Under the pieces are notes generated by a model, which was given only the letters and a program-made list of their open reading frames with translations, searched no databases and was not told the DNA's origin. Both the position numbers and the translations under genes were made by a program. Source: Micropterus salmoides (lineage: Eukaryota; Chordata; Actinopteri; Centrarchiformes; Centrarchidae). From it: a stretch of DNA of 64,000 bases. Within the stretch, counting starts at the first letter, position 1, and each line of letters opens with the position of its first letter. Where the stretch lies: positions 19,980,618 through 20,044,617 of the forward strand of contig NW_024040485.1 of NCBI RefSeq assembly GCF_014851395.1, written 5' to 3'. Positions 13,046 through 25,959 of this stretch are shown one piece after another.

Positions 13046-16000
13046 TTGAAAAGTATAATAGATATGAATGTCTTTTTCATGTCAGACTACTCCTGCTCCT
13101 CCTCCTGCTTTCTGCCAAGTGCATGCTGGGAAAGGCATCAGACACCTGTGACTTTGAATAAGAACAGTATCATCATCATTACCATATAAAAGCACACAAA
13201 AAGACATACATAAACACAAAACATAAAATAAGGAAGCAGTAAATACAAATGACCATAAAGACAGAGTTCCAAAGTTTTCATTTAAAAAAAGATTTCATGA
13301 ACTTAAAGAAACATTATGGAGCTGCGGCATCTGTACTTGGGGTGAAATGGGTCGTCGCAAAGCTGCACTTTCATCTGCAGGAAACATAAACAAATGCCTT
13401 TGTTGTTTCAAAGGAAAGAGGGGCGAAAGCCACAACAAACAGGACGGGTGTGCAGTGTGTGTGTGCGTGTGTGTGAGCGCACGTGAAAAGACGACAGAGG
13501 GAAGAGGAGAGAGAGAGAGGGCAGATAGAGATCAAAGCAGGGGGTATGTTTTGAATCTCCGTGTGGGAGGTGAAGCCTCACCTACCCACAATGCCTTGCC
13601 TCACTCCTTACAAGCCACTCAGGTTTTTAGGAGCATCACTTCTCTTAGCAGCGAACATATTATGATTCTACCTCCTCATGTGTAATCTCCAGATACTCTC
13701 AGAAAGTCTTGAAACAGTGTGATACATAAACTGCGTCTCCCACACGTGTGTTCTTCAAGCATCATGGCGTTGCAGTGTAGAAAACATAAAGTCTATAAAA
13801 TATCAACAGAGACTTTATTGCGCTTCACTGTAGAAGATTGCTACTGAGTTGGATTAGAGCCCACCCCCCATTTCCCCATCTCGTGGAGGGATGAAGTGTT
13901 TCTTTTCAACTCAGCGTGAGAAGCTGCAAACAGATGTCCGTCTGTCCACACAGAGGGAATGTGGTGCCCTCTCACACAGATGAAAAGCCATGAAAGTCTC
14001 TGTGTTGCGTTGTCAGTGTCTTAAGGCAGTGTTTATCTCTGGCAGGCTGAAGAAAACAAAGCCATCGATTTCTAATCCTAATCCCCTTCTACTGCTTCTC
14101 TCCTATTGATCATCTATCCATCCTTAATGAGGTGGAGGGATAGAGGGATGGAGGGCTGGTGAAGGGCAAAACTTTACCCTGCTGGATTGCTGCCGTCTTT
14201 TTCCCTTACAACATCTCTTTTCAATCGGTCTCTCTCGCTCGTGGGGCTTTCATTAACTGGACGTTCTTTATGGCTATATGGAATATAAATGCAGCATGGT
14301 GCTTTTGTAGAGGTTTATCAAACCTGGAGGCTCGCAGAGCTGTGGTGGTTCGCCTAAACACTGAAATTGGATGACATGGATGAATGCATTTGACAAGCAG
14401 AAGCACATGCAGACACAGTGAGAATGAATTTGAGTTGCAGTCCAAACACCAGTGCTGGTATTTCTGCCTGTGTAGTACACTGTCTCTGAGTCAGTAATGT
14501 TCTCTGACCCGTTTCCCCTCTGCTCTGCTTATACAGGATCTAAGAATCTGTCCCTCATCCACCTGATCTAAACTTATATTATTGAAGCTTTGGAGTTCCC
14601 TCTTGTTGGTACATATTTATGTCTGCTCTCGCTCATCTATGCCTCTGTCTAATTCAATGTTAGTTAGTTTGAGGCTCGTGTGAACAAGACTCAACCTGCC
14701 GTGCAGTGAACCTTAAGTGCAACAGTGCTGTCCCTCGGGTTGTGACACAGGGACACATACTTGGCAGCAAGGTTTGCCGTATGTCCTTCTCCTAGGATTA
14801 GTCTTAATTTATTGTTATCTTCAAGTTCTTTAAAATCTGGTATTAATAGATGGCATTTCTCAAAATATTATGCTTCTATATGTATCACATTTCAGAGAAA
14901 ATATTGAGAAAATGTGTCTCTGTCTCCACCTCACCTGTCATACAGTGCTTACAGACTCTCTCTCTCTCTATGCAGGTTAGGCAGATACTAGACAACTGTG
15001 GTTTGTCTTGGCTCCAAAAAGTATGATGTCATCAGTTGGTTGGAACTGACCACTGAGCGCAGGGTGAAAAAGCCAAAAGTTACATGTAATAGGAGCCTCC
15101 CTGAAGACTGTTTGACCTTTGCACTTCATTCCTGCTGAGAGCCATTGTTTTGTTCTCATTATATTGTATATATTCTTTGTACTCCATAGCAAGAACTTTT
15201 TCAGCAATTAATTGGCAGTTTGGGATTCACTGTCTTCAAGGACACATTTACTTTTTACCTAAATCTTAAGGGCAAGTTTTTAGTGCAAATATCTCATTTG
15301 AATGGCCATATTCTTAAATTAGGCTTCTATACGGCTAAGGAGGACCAGATTCTCATGTGAGTCATTAACTGGAGTAACCTGTCAAGTAATACAACAACCT
15401 TATTATTGTCAAGTTTCTCTCTGACTCATTTTGGTTATGACAGAAAAGAAAAGATTCCTGTGTACTCCCAAATTTTCAAATGCTTGACCCTCTGTCCTTC
15501 TGATGCCTAAGACCACAACAAAATTTGAAAGGAAGGGCAAGCTGTAATACCATGTAACATGACCATCGTAAGCAATGTTATTCTGTGGACCCACTCATCT
15601 CCTAAACCTGGACAGACACAATGTCAAATACTGAACTAGAATGTGAGGAAGAGAGAAAAGGTCTGGAACACCTGCTGTTGATGTTAGAGATCCTGAGACG
15701 TTATTTGTGTTGTTTGCGCACAGACTTGTAGGATTAATGTTAATCACAGTTGTATTTCCTTTGGGATCATGGGTAAACAATGAATCTGATGTGGGAGGTC
15801 CACTAACCACGCCCCACATTCCTTAAGAGCCACCTCAGACAGCAACTCACGGACATCCTGGACAACCCCCGAAGAGCTTTCAAAACGCAACCAAGTCTTG
15901 TTTTTACAAAGAAAGCATTGCTTTGCTTGCAGAACGCTGGAAGAAAACTGGATGATTTTGGATATATAATGCATGTCACTGCAAAAATGGCACTCTGGGG

Positions 16001-16179
16001 ATGTTTCCCTAAGTGTGTGATAATGGCTGCAGCAGAAGTCATTAATAGCAGGCTAATGTGTGTCAGATGGTACCTGTCCAGCAGCAGCAGCAGGGGAGAG
16101 AGATCCAGGACACGAGTGACTGGCCAGCATAATGAGAGGGACATGGCCTGCCAACTTGGGCAGCTGCTTCTCTAGTGGG

Positions 16180-16181
<2 letters not shown>

Positions 16182-16216
<35 letters not shown>
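16182..16216 (+). repeat. (TG)n microsatellite
   Basis: About 17 perfect TG units in the intergenic region. Confidence 0.9.
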
Positions 16217-17124
16217 ATGTGTGCATATCTCTCTTCTCATTTTCCTGTGCTCTTTTCTCTTCTCATCAGCAGCATCTAGAAGCACACACACACTTACACA
16301 CATACAGATAACCTCATCTGGGTTACCGTGGGAATGCCTGTGGCATTATGTCAGTCATTGAGGTGATGCCTTTAATCCTGAAACAAATCTAGACTTTGTG
16401 CTGTGTGTCTCTGGCTGTGTGCGAGTGAGCGTGCCCGTGTATAAATCCCCAATCTCACACCCATTAGATTACGGCTGGCCGCGCAGCAAAGACACCCCAC
16501 TGCCACTCCCACATGGAAGAGAAGGCAGGATTAGCCAGCTCCATACCCGCCCTAATCTGGGGACAAAAACCCACAATTGCCTCCCACTGAGATGCAGAGA
16601 CAGAAAGATTCAATTTGATCTGCCCTCCTCAATGTAACAAGAGTGTCTTTTAGGGTTAAAATGACTACTGCTCACTCTACCATCGGTCAATGTGGATTCA
16701 GCCCTAAACGGTATCCTTTCTATCCCTATGATCGACCCCTTTCATCACAGTGTGGGACGCCTTCCGGCAGTGCTCTGTAGCAGTGAATGCAAATGGAAAA
16801 AAGCTTTTCCATATCATAAGTCTTTAATCAACCGTTAAACACTATCCACTGCAGGGTACAGATGTGTATTTGTGTGTATATATGTGCATTTTTCCATAAG
16901 TCTAAAGCACGCTAGCGGCTCTGTGAGGCTGTACTCAGGCACAGCAGTGCTTTGTGCTAAATGCTTATGTTGGTGTGCTAACCACTTACAACAACTACAC
17001 TTGTGATATGATGATGTTTAGCAGCTGACAAAGATGGGAATATAATCAGTTTTGCAGGTATTTGGTCATGAAACAAAGGAATGGACAAATGACCTTTTTG
17101 ACACGGCTCTAGAGGAAAGGTCAG

Positions 17125-17385
17125 AGGATCCATCCATCCATCCATCGTCAACCGCGTATCCTGCGTACAGGGTTCGCGGGGGGCTGGATCTAATCCCAGC
17201 TGACATCGGAGGAAAGGCGGGGTATACCCTGAACAGGTCACCAATCCATCGCAACCACTCACACTCTCACTCACACCTAAGGACAATTTAGGGTCACCAA
17301 TCAACCTAGGCCGCATGTCTTTGGACGGTGGGAGGAAGCTGGAGCACCCGGAGAGAACCCACGCAGACACGGGGAGGGTCAGAGG
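17125..17385. repeat. dispersed teleost repeat with CCATCCATC flank
   Basis: The segment begins with ATCC/CCAT units and continues with 'gggttcgcggggggctggat', 'cccagctgacatcgg', 'ggacaatttagggtcaccaa' and 'gggaggaagctggagcaccc'. I recognise this as a highly abundant interspersed family in teleost genomes. Open frames across it are not genes. Confidence 0.75.
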
Positions 17386-17995
17386 ATCATCAAAGTTAAT
17401 TAAATTCATCCTGAGGTGGACATGAATGTCTGTACCAATTGTCATGTCATTCCATAAAGTAGATGTTCAGACCTTTCAGTGTGAACTAAAATGGTGGACT
17501 GACCGACACTGTTATCCAGAGTCATGCTGCTCTGTGGTCTGAGCCGCTCATTAGGGAATTCATCCACCGTTTGCATGCCGTTATTTTTCTACGAGAACAG
17601 ATGCCATTCTATCACTTTTCAAGTAGAACTCAGCGTGTGAGGCATCATCACAAGAGGCTACCTGCTAAATGTGTTGTCAGTGTCTCATTATTTGACAGAA
17701 GCCGCCTGTTTTATTGCCCCGAGGCAAGCACACTCTCCCTCTGTCTCTCTTCCTCTCTCTGTCTTTTACTCAGAGGCATCTGCCTCATTAACCACCATCA
17801 GCATTTTGTTTGCTGTGTGTGATTTGGAAGTATTAGGAGTGAGGCAGGGGGTTTGTCAATGTGTGCGTTAACTTGGAGTGTGTGTGCAGGCAACTCTCAT
17901 TAGGCTGGAAAAACTTGGGCATTTTTTGCTAGAACCCAGATCATATCCTCTCTTCCTTTATATTTCAAAGACTTCCTCCAATCAACTCCCTGGTG

Positions 17996-18066
17996 CGTGT
18001 GTGTATGTGTGTGTGTGTGTATGTATATATATATATATGTGTGTGTGTGTTTGTGTGTGTGTGTGG
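17996..18066 (+). repeat. compound GT/AT microsatellite
   Basis: Runs of GT are interrupted by an (AT)n block and a second GT run. The open frames across it on both strands are artefacts of the repeat. Confidence 0.85.
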
Positions 18067-18514
18067 TGGTGTAGTGGGAGACAGATGTTTGCTGATTCGA
18101 CAAGTTTGCACAGCAAAGTCAGCCCAATTTAGCCGACAAAAAACATGATGCCACACAGACGCTCACGGTGACAGCCCACTCTTAATTTTCCCTCCTTTTA
18201 ATTCAAGCTCTCTTTCTCCTCTCAGTTTTTGCTCTACTACTCATCTCTCTGTCTCTGTCCTCTCTTTCACACACACAAACACTGTGTGTGATTACACCAG
18301 CAGCATTTCAGCTGGGTGTTCTTCTGGAGTTGTTTTCCTTGTTACAGGCACCTCTGAGTCTCAGATTTCACAGAAGACACTTTCTTCTGCCAAACTCAGA
18401 AATGATAAACACAAAGTGCTCGAGGCTTCATCGGACACTGTTTACATTACAACTGATTCAAAAGTTCTGTTTATAAAAAAAATTAAAACCTACATAAATG
18501 GATAAGTTTTGGGA

Positions 18515-18520
18515 TTTATT
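18515..18520 (-). terminator. candidate AATAAA poly(A) signal of the epha4-like gene
   Basis: The plus strand reads TTTATT here, giving AATAAA on the minus strand about 830 bases past the stop codon. Other AT-rich hexamers lie nearby, so this is only the best candidate. Confidence 0.4.
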
Positions 18521-19346
18521 GCAATATGGCAATCATAACAATATTTCCTCAGTGTTTCTATTTTACAATGTACAAACTAGATAAAAAAAAGACCATAAAT
18601 AAACAAAATTCTTCATGTAGCTAATTCTTAGCATCAAACAAGAGACATATACAACTGACACAGATGGATGACATTCTACTCTAAATGTCTAATTCAACAG
18701 AAACAATAATTCATACAATTAAAAATAAAAATAAAAACATTTAAAAAACACAAGCAAATCATACAGTTTGTTAGTATGATCTTCCAATATGACACAGGTA
18801 AGAGCTCGTAATGATACATTCTGTCCGGCTCCTCTCACTCTCTCTCTTGGGTAACTTTGCATATTCAGAATATTCAAAGACAGGGGAGATTCCATGTTGT
18901 GTGCATTCAGGCAACATACGCCACACACACCTCACACACACACACACACGCAGACACATGAGCAACACATTTTATTCAAGTCAAGCCCAAAGCAGCAAAA
19001 AAAAAGTTGGAAGCCATTCTGCTTATGCACAGCCTTATGTGTCAGCCTTCACAAAACAGATAATAAAAGAATGAAAAATAGAACTGGATAAGAGGATGGG
19101 GCTTCAGTCTAAGCTCGCAGTAGCTTAATGCTATCTGTGGCCACGTCCAGATCATGGTTTTTTAGAAAACTCCATGGGATAGAAGTTCACAAAAGTGCTG
19201 CTTTTCTCTCTCTCTCTTTTCTCTTTTCACACCGTACACTTACTTTGCTCCACTCCTTGTATTCCCACTGGTGAAAAGGCCCTCTAAAGTGCATGGATGA
19301 GGTAAATGAAATTCTTCTCAAAACAGGTTTGTATCCACTCTTTGGC
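18515..19346 (-). other. epha4: 3' UTR of the epha4-like gene
   Basis: The stretch follows the TGA at 19347-19349 on the minus strand. The first good AATAAA in that orientation is the complement of 18515-18520. Within it is a short CA run (18930-18950) and an A/T-rich distal part, with nothing coding. The exact 3' end is inferred. Confidence 0.5.
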
Positions 19347-19464
19347 TCAGACTGGAACCATAGTGTGTTGCATGTGCTGCATTTGAGACAACATTTCTTG
19401 CTGCACACTAGCAATTAGAATGTCCTGGTGAGACGGCGTGATTATTCCAAGTCTGTCCATCTCC
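19347..19464 (-). CDS. epha4: epha4-like last exon: end of SAM and PDZ-binding tail
   Basis: A short exon not obvious as an open frame of its own. After CACAG it encodes EMDRLGIITPSHQDILIASV, a Gln/Met-rich stretch, and MVPV then TGA. The position of LGI.T..HQ.I matches the end of Eph SAM domains, and the final MVPV is identical to EPHA4. Confidence 0.88.
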
Positions 19465-22400
19465 CTGTGGGTGCAGAGACAAAGATGTACGTTAAAACAC
19501 ACAAAACCACACCATGCAGTATTCAAAGGATAAGGCCGGGCGGGATTTTTCTTTTTTTATCATCCATTTCAGGAAAATTGGCAGATGCTTTTGTCCAAAG
19601 GGACTTTTTCTTCAAACACATACATGAAGCTGTTTGGGCTTCAGCATCTGCTCAAGGACATGTGAACAACCATTTTACCACCAGTCTGACAATTAAGAGC
19701 CAGCCCTGTCTACCAATTAAGCTGTAACCATATTATCAAGTTGTCTGCGTAGCCAAAGCCTGATATAGTTTGTGCCTTTGTGTCATGCAACTCCATTTTC
19801 ATTCAGAACTAATACAAACACAGAAGAGTAAAGCAACAAAGCATTGCAATGTTAACAAGAAATCACATCCCTGAGCATGCTCAGTGACAAGAAAATGCAC
19901 TTACAGCGGCTTTAAATCAAATTTCAAAGGCCACATTCATTTAAATTAGGGAAATATATCACCCAAGCATTGGTATGATTCTGGATGACAACAGAGCTGT
20001 GTGACACAGAGAAAACATTACACAATACCATTTTAGTTAAAGTTTAGATAAATTCACTGTTGGATTTGGGGTCTTAAGGGAAAATAAAATGGTGAAACGC
20101 GAGTTATCATTTAATTAAAGGAGTATTTCACTGTAGGTTTCTGCTCACATTACACACTAAATAGGGCAAGGTACATCAAAACTTTATTTTGATATAATGC
20201 ATTTGATCTACTGACATCTTGACAAAGTGTAAAGGTGTCAGTATGTTTATTGGATCGCAGAACAGTGCCCAAAACCTCCTCACTCCACACGCCGCGGTTA
20301 GCAGGGTGTGTGGAGGTGAGAAAGTATGTTGAATTTAAAGTTCTCTTCCAAACTTTTTCATGCATTCTTTGTTGAGATACTTCATACAAACCTGTTTTTT
20401 GCTGTTTTATGCTCTGTTCTTTTATGTTTGCAAATACATTTTGCTGTTTCATGTTTGTGCTACTACAATACCACAAAATACAGCAGGTGTTAATGTTATT
20501 ATGAAGACTGAATAAGTAGGATATCTTTTCTCATGTGACAGATTTTCTCCTTCTGACTGTAATATACGAAAGAATTGCTGTTGCTTGTTTTGACTCAAGC
20601 ATGACTGTTGAGTAAAAGCAGAGATGTGATTCTGTGTGTGCAAGCTTAAGTTTTTGCGCTGAGAAATGTGATGAGTAAACGCCATATTAATCCATTTTCA
20701 CACGGATGTGCACTTACTGGTGTGTGAGAGCGAGGAGGCTGTCAAGGCTGGTGTATCCTGCTGCTGCCAGAGTGTCTCTGTACCTCTCCAACCGGATGGA
20801 CTGCAGCCACTCACACACAGACCACTCTGGCACACACACCTCCGGTACGACTGACACACACACCTCTGAACTCACCCCCGACTCTAGCATAGTGGCTGTG
20901 GGTCTGTAAACAGAGAGAGAGAGAGAGAGAGAGAGCAAGCAGGTTGGTGGTGGCAAAGTACTGAAATGGAAGCACTTTGCATGTAGGCATAATAATCTGG
21001 GTGAAAGAATGCAGATGTGGGTGTGAGTCCAGTATGAATGCGGATATCAAAGTTTATGTACCAGTATGTATTTCTACATAATCATTTATGCCTGTATTTA
21101 CATTAATAGTATGCACCTGTCCCCTCCTGTGCGACGCAGAGTACCAGGGTTACGGATGAGTTTATCCAGCATGTTGAGTATCTGGCTGAAGGTTGGTCTC
21201 TCTGCTCGCTCTCTCTCCCAGCAATCCAACATTAACTGGTGCAGCACCATAGGACAGTCCATGGGAGCAGGCAGACGGTAGCCCTCTTCAATCGCTTTAA
21301 TCACCTAAAGGAAGGACAGAGGTGGAGGTTTAATATTTTTTCAACAGGCTAGATACAAAGATAAGACTTTCACGAATGCCGAACTAAAACAATAATAAGA
21401 AAAAATAGAAGTTTGCACAGCTCAGTGTTTGTTCCAGTTCCACACTGTACACTAAGAGTATACAGTGCACACACTATACTGTATACTTATTGTCATAGTA
21501 TACTGTTTTTACAGTTAGTATAAAATAAATCATTGTACTTCGAGGATTGGTACAGGAAATAATGAAACAGACATCAATCAAACTGCCTCTTTGAAACACC
21601 ACCGCCCATTAAATTTCACAAAAAGAATGTAAAGCCTTTTGCTGAAAATGTATTACTTATCTGGTTGTTTTCCAAGCTCTCTGAAGAGCTGTCTCACCGC
21701 CATCTGCAATTTATTTTAATTTTTTGCAGCTGTGAGCAGCTCCTCTATTTCCTTTGTACATTATACTGTGGGACAATACTGTTCATCAGGGGTTTTCAAA
21801 GTCTGACACTGCAGGCTCCCCGCTCAGACACAACTGAGACAACTGTGCTTCTTGAGCCTTAAAAATATTATACTGCAACATTAAAAAAAGGTTCATATCA
21901 ATGGATTTTGTAACTCCTGTTCTCCCTTTGTCTTACTCCTATTTAGAGGATAATATAAGCACTAAGTTTTGGAACTATAGTTTAAATGGTTCGGGGGATT
22001 TAAACAGGTAGTTTATTGTTGCCATGAAGTAAGTTAGTTAGCTGTTATTTTTTAGTCTTCATTTATTTACATTCACTTATCGATGCTTACTCATGATGGA
22101 CATCGGAGTTAGGTCTCAGCATTTACAAATTGCTCCTCAAGAAAGAAAAAGAAAGCAAATAAGATGGATAAAGTATCTAGAGAATGGCTCATCAGGAAAG
22201 TTTTCTTAGACTACAGCTGTGCTGCAGATGAAATCAATCATGTTTGAAAATTTCCATATGCCAGACTGGCTCTTTGACCTACTCAAACTTAACAAGCTTT
22301 GATAGAAGAGTGATTGCAAATTTGCTCTGAAACTGGATTTTTGTCTCAGACCACAAAAACTGTTCAGAACAACTAAATCACCCCTAAATTTATATAGTGT

Positions 22401-25400
22401 GTGCTTGGCCTGAGGAACACTATGTAGCCGTTTCTATGAAATTTATGAGTCTAAATGTTTATCTCCAATAAAACATCCTGTGACTGGTGAACAAAATCTT
22501 GGCCTTCTGCTGGGTGATTTAAAGGCTTAATTTACTATATTTTAAATGGTGCAAAGGTCAAAGACACTGAGTCAGAATTCAGTATGTCACCCAGAGGAAT
22601 TTATTTTCCTCTAGAAGTTTTCTCTTAAAACATCCTGAAGAAGTGGCTCCTTTTTCATTTATTTATCTGTCAAAATTATGTTAGTTTAAGTCCAATTGGT
22701 GGACTGTATGGAAGAAAAAGTTTAATTTGAACATTATTTCTCACAGCACACAAATTATCTTTAAGAAAACTGTAATTGATGATAATGTTAATGGTTGTTA
22801 CTGTGTTCAGAGACTGTGTTACGAACGGTTATTTAAAATTTAAAAACTTGACAAGAAACTTGAGAGTTCATATTTTTGGCCATCTTCCTTTTCAGTTAAC
22901 ATTTTACTCATCAACTTCATAGCTAACATCTGATAGACATAGTTTCACAACAGAGTGCACGGGGGCGACCACATGAGTAATAACACAGACAGCTTTTAAG
23001 CAAAAGCCCACGTTGAGCGTATTATATTAACCTCTTATTTGGAAATGAATATGAAAGTGAATCTTTGAGTTATTACTCAGACCATAAACATTCATTAGAT
23101 CTACCGTACCTTATATACTTGTGTACATAGTTTTACAAAGCAATGGGAAATCTTAAAGAACATTTTGGGTGAAGTCTAAATAACTGTTTAAAACAATATG
23201 GTTAAGTCGTAAAGTTTGTCTACATCAGACTATGAAGTTGGGTTGCTACTTGTGCTGCTAGTAAGTGCAAGAGTAATCCATATGCTTGATCTAAATCAGT
23301 CATTCTCTGAATTCATTATACATTAACAGTGGAGGTGACCCAGTATTTTGATTTCACATTTACCTTAAAATTTACAAAAGCTTTCATAAATGAGCTCACT
23401 CTTTTGTCTTTGAGGCAACTCATAGTTCAGACAATAAAAGTATTACTCACGTCCTGGTTGTTCATGTCCCAGTAGGGTCTCTCTCCGTATGAAACCACCT
23501 CCCACATGACGATACCGTAACTCCAAACATCGCTGGCCGTGGTGAACTTCCTGTAGGATATGGCCTCCGGAGCGGTCCATCTGATGGGGATCTTGCCTCC
23601 AGGTGAAAGATAAGTCCCAGTGGCCTCCTAAAAACAGCAGTAAAAGTCATTTTGGTTTAGTAAAAAATTGGAATTAGTTTGTTTCATTTGTTGATTTTTG
23701 GCTCAGTTGATTTCCCCATTGATTCATTTATCTGAATCGAGAAAATAGATAGATAAATTCAAAGGCATCTTTTAACAGAAACAAGTGCATATAAATAAAC
23801 AAGCTGTAAATGTTTAAGTGATGAACAATAATAAATGTGGAATCAAGAGAATAACAAACAGCAGATGGTATGTATAAGTTCACATCCAGTTTGTGTGTAT
23901 ATATATTATTTTTGCATGTGTCTTACCCTTGTAGTGTAGGCAGCCTCTGGGTCGTCCTCCAGAACTCGACTCAGGCCAAAGTCAGACACCTTACACACCA
24001 GGTTGCTGTTGACCAGGATGTTTCGAGCTGCCAGGTCTCTGTGAACGTAGCTCATGTCTGACAGGTACTTCATACCTGAGGCGATGCCACGCAGCATGCC
24101 AACCAGCTGGATCACTGTGAACTGGCCGTCATGTTTCTGAAACATTGAAATGTAGAGACAAGAGAGGAGGTTAACATAAACCTCTGCAACTAGCTGGACA
24201 GTCAGCACTGATCTGTGATTTGGTACATTTTCAGTAAACTGGAAAAATACTGCTAAAGGCTGGACTTTTTTTCAGAGTCAAAATAAGACAACGTAATAAA
24301 ATGCATGTACCCGAAGAAAAGCATCCAGGGATCCATTTTCCATGTATTCTGTGATGATCATTAATGGCTTACCTAAACAGGTAAAGAGTTAGTTAATTAG
24401 TTAGTTAATATTAGGCTGAATTACAACACGCACAGAACCTAAATACTACTACTCCTAAGAGTTTGCTGATTCTGTCAACAACTCACATCTTGTCACAACA
24501 CCCTCCAGCCTGATGATGTTTGGGTGGTCAAACTGTCCCATGATGGACGCCTCAGACAGGAAGTCCCTCCTCTGTTTGTCAGAGTATCCTGCCTTCAGAC
24601 TCTTGATGGCTACGTAGATCTCCCTCTTTCCATGCACACGCAGCCGACCACTGCACACCTCCCCAAACTCTCCTACACGCACAGAGCAAACGGCAGTGTC
24701 AGCCCCCCAAGTAAGCATGTGTGTGTGGGTTTGTGTGTGTGTGCATGCGCAAGCAAGCAAGCACTGATGCCATACTTACCCATGCCAATAACCCTCTCAA
24801 TGTGAATACTGCTAACATCAATCTCCTTGGCAAACTCATGGATGGCCTGATCGGGGTCTTCGTAGGTGAACGGGTCCACGTAGATTTTAACTCCTGCCAT
24901 GGAGGAGAGGCGGGATGCAGAGGAGGGTGAGAGATTTGAGTTGTATAACTGCTGCATATGTTATGTAAATGTCTTTGGCAGTATGTGTATAAGATGTGTG
25001 CAGGTGGATTGAAAAAAAGAGAAGGAAAAAAACAGCATTTTGTCTCTGTCTGTTTTTACAGTACAGTGTGTTCGTGTAGTACCTGGGTTGAGATGTTTCT
25101 CCTCCTCTGAGTCCTGCTTTGCTTTACTGTACTTGCTCCTCCTGATGAGACATAAGAAATGACATTTAACACACAGACACAAAAAAGACATGGAAGTCTG
25201 TCACAGCACTCCTGTGACCAGTTCTTTCCACTTCTCACGCGTTTTTATTGTGCTTTTTACAGTTAAGACACCTGACAAAATACCACGTGTCATCTTGTTT
25301 TTAACTTTGTGTGGTTTTTCCCAGTAGTGCTGTGCATTCATTGGGTTTTTCCGGATTCGCCGCAATAGAAAGCGATGACAATGAGAACACAGAGTAACCG

Positions 25401-25914
25401 GCTGCAGGAAAGACAGAGCGAGCAGATGAAAGCATTTAAGGAATAGAGGGAGGATGGGCGATGCCTCAGGTAGCGCAAGATAAAAGGTGTTTTCCATTAA
25501 ACAAAGAAACTGTCAAAAACACCTTTGTGGGTGAGCAGGTGTGTGTGCAAATGTGTGTGTTTGTGGGCTTTGCGCGTGTGTGTGTGTGTGTGAGAGTGTG
25601 CGCACCAGCGGAAGCTGACACACAAGCTGTGCTGCTGAAGAGACAGTAATGACAAGTCAGGGACAAAGGGATTATCACTGTCTCCACTCTAATCCCCTTT
25701 CAAAGCTTCAGGTAACACACACACATTATTTAGCCACACAATAGTAGGGGAGTTGTGTGTGTTCTTTGTGTGCATTGAGGCAGTTTGGTCAAAAGCAGTA
25801 GTTAAGGTAGAGGCAGTACATACTGTATACTGACGTCAGTGATGCATTGATGGGAAACTTCTAGTCTACCTAACAAGCTTATAGGTGTGCATGCCTGCCA
25901 GTATGGATGCTTAG

Positions 25915-25959
<45 letters not shown>

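Larger units (their letters stand above)
11641..18514. other. intergenic region between the pip5k1c and epha4-like 3' ends
   Basis: The two flanking genes converge here. I see no exon with acceptable splice sites and recognisable protein on either strand. Contents that can be named are a hAT-like MITE, two copies of a dispersed fish repeat and GT microsatellites, each listed separately. The remainder looks like unique non-coding DNA. Confidence 0.6.

Noticed and set aside
23451..23600. Normal 150-base kinase exon using an acceptor at GGAG|GC or directly before GGAGGC
   Set aside because: No AG precedes GGAGGC, and using GGAG as the acceptor would throw the phase-0 junction out of frame. Only the acceptor 27 bases upstream keeps the frame.
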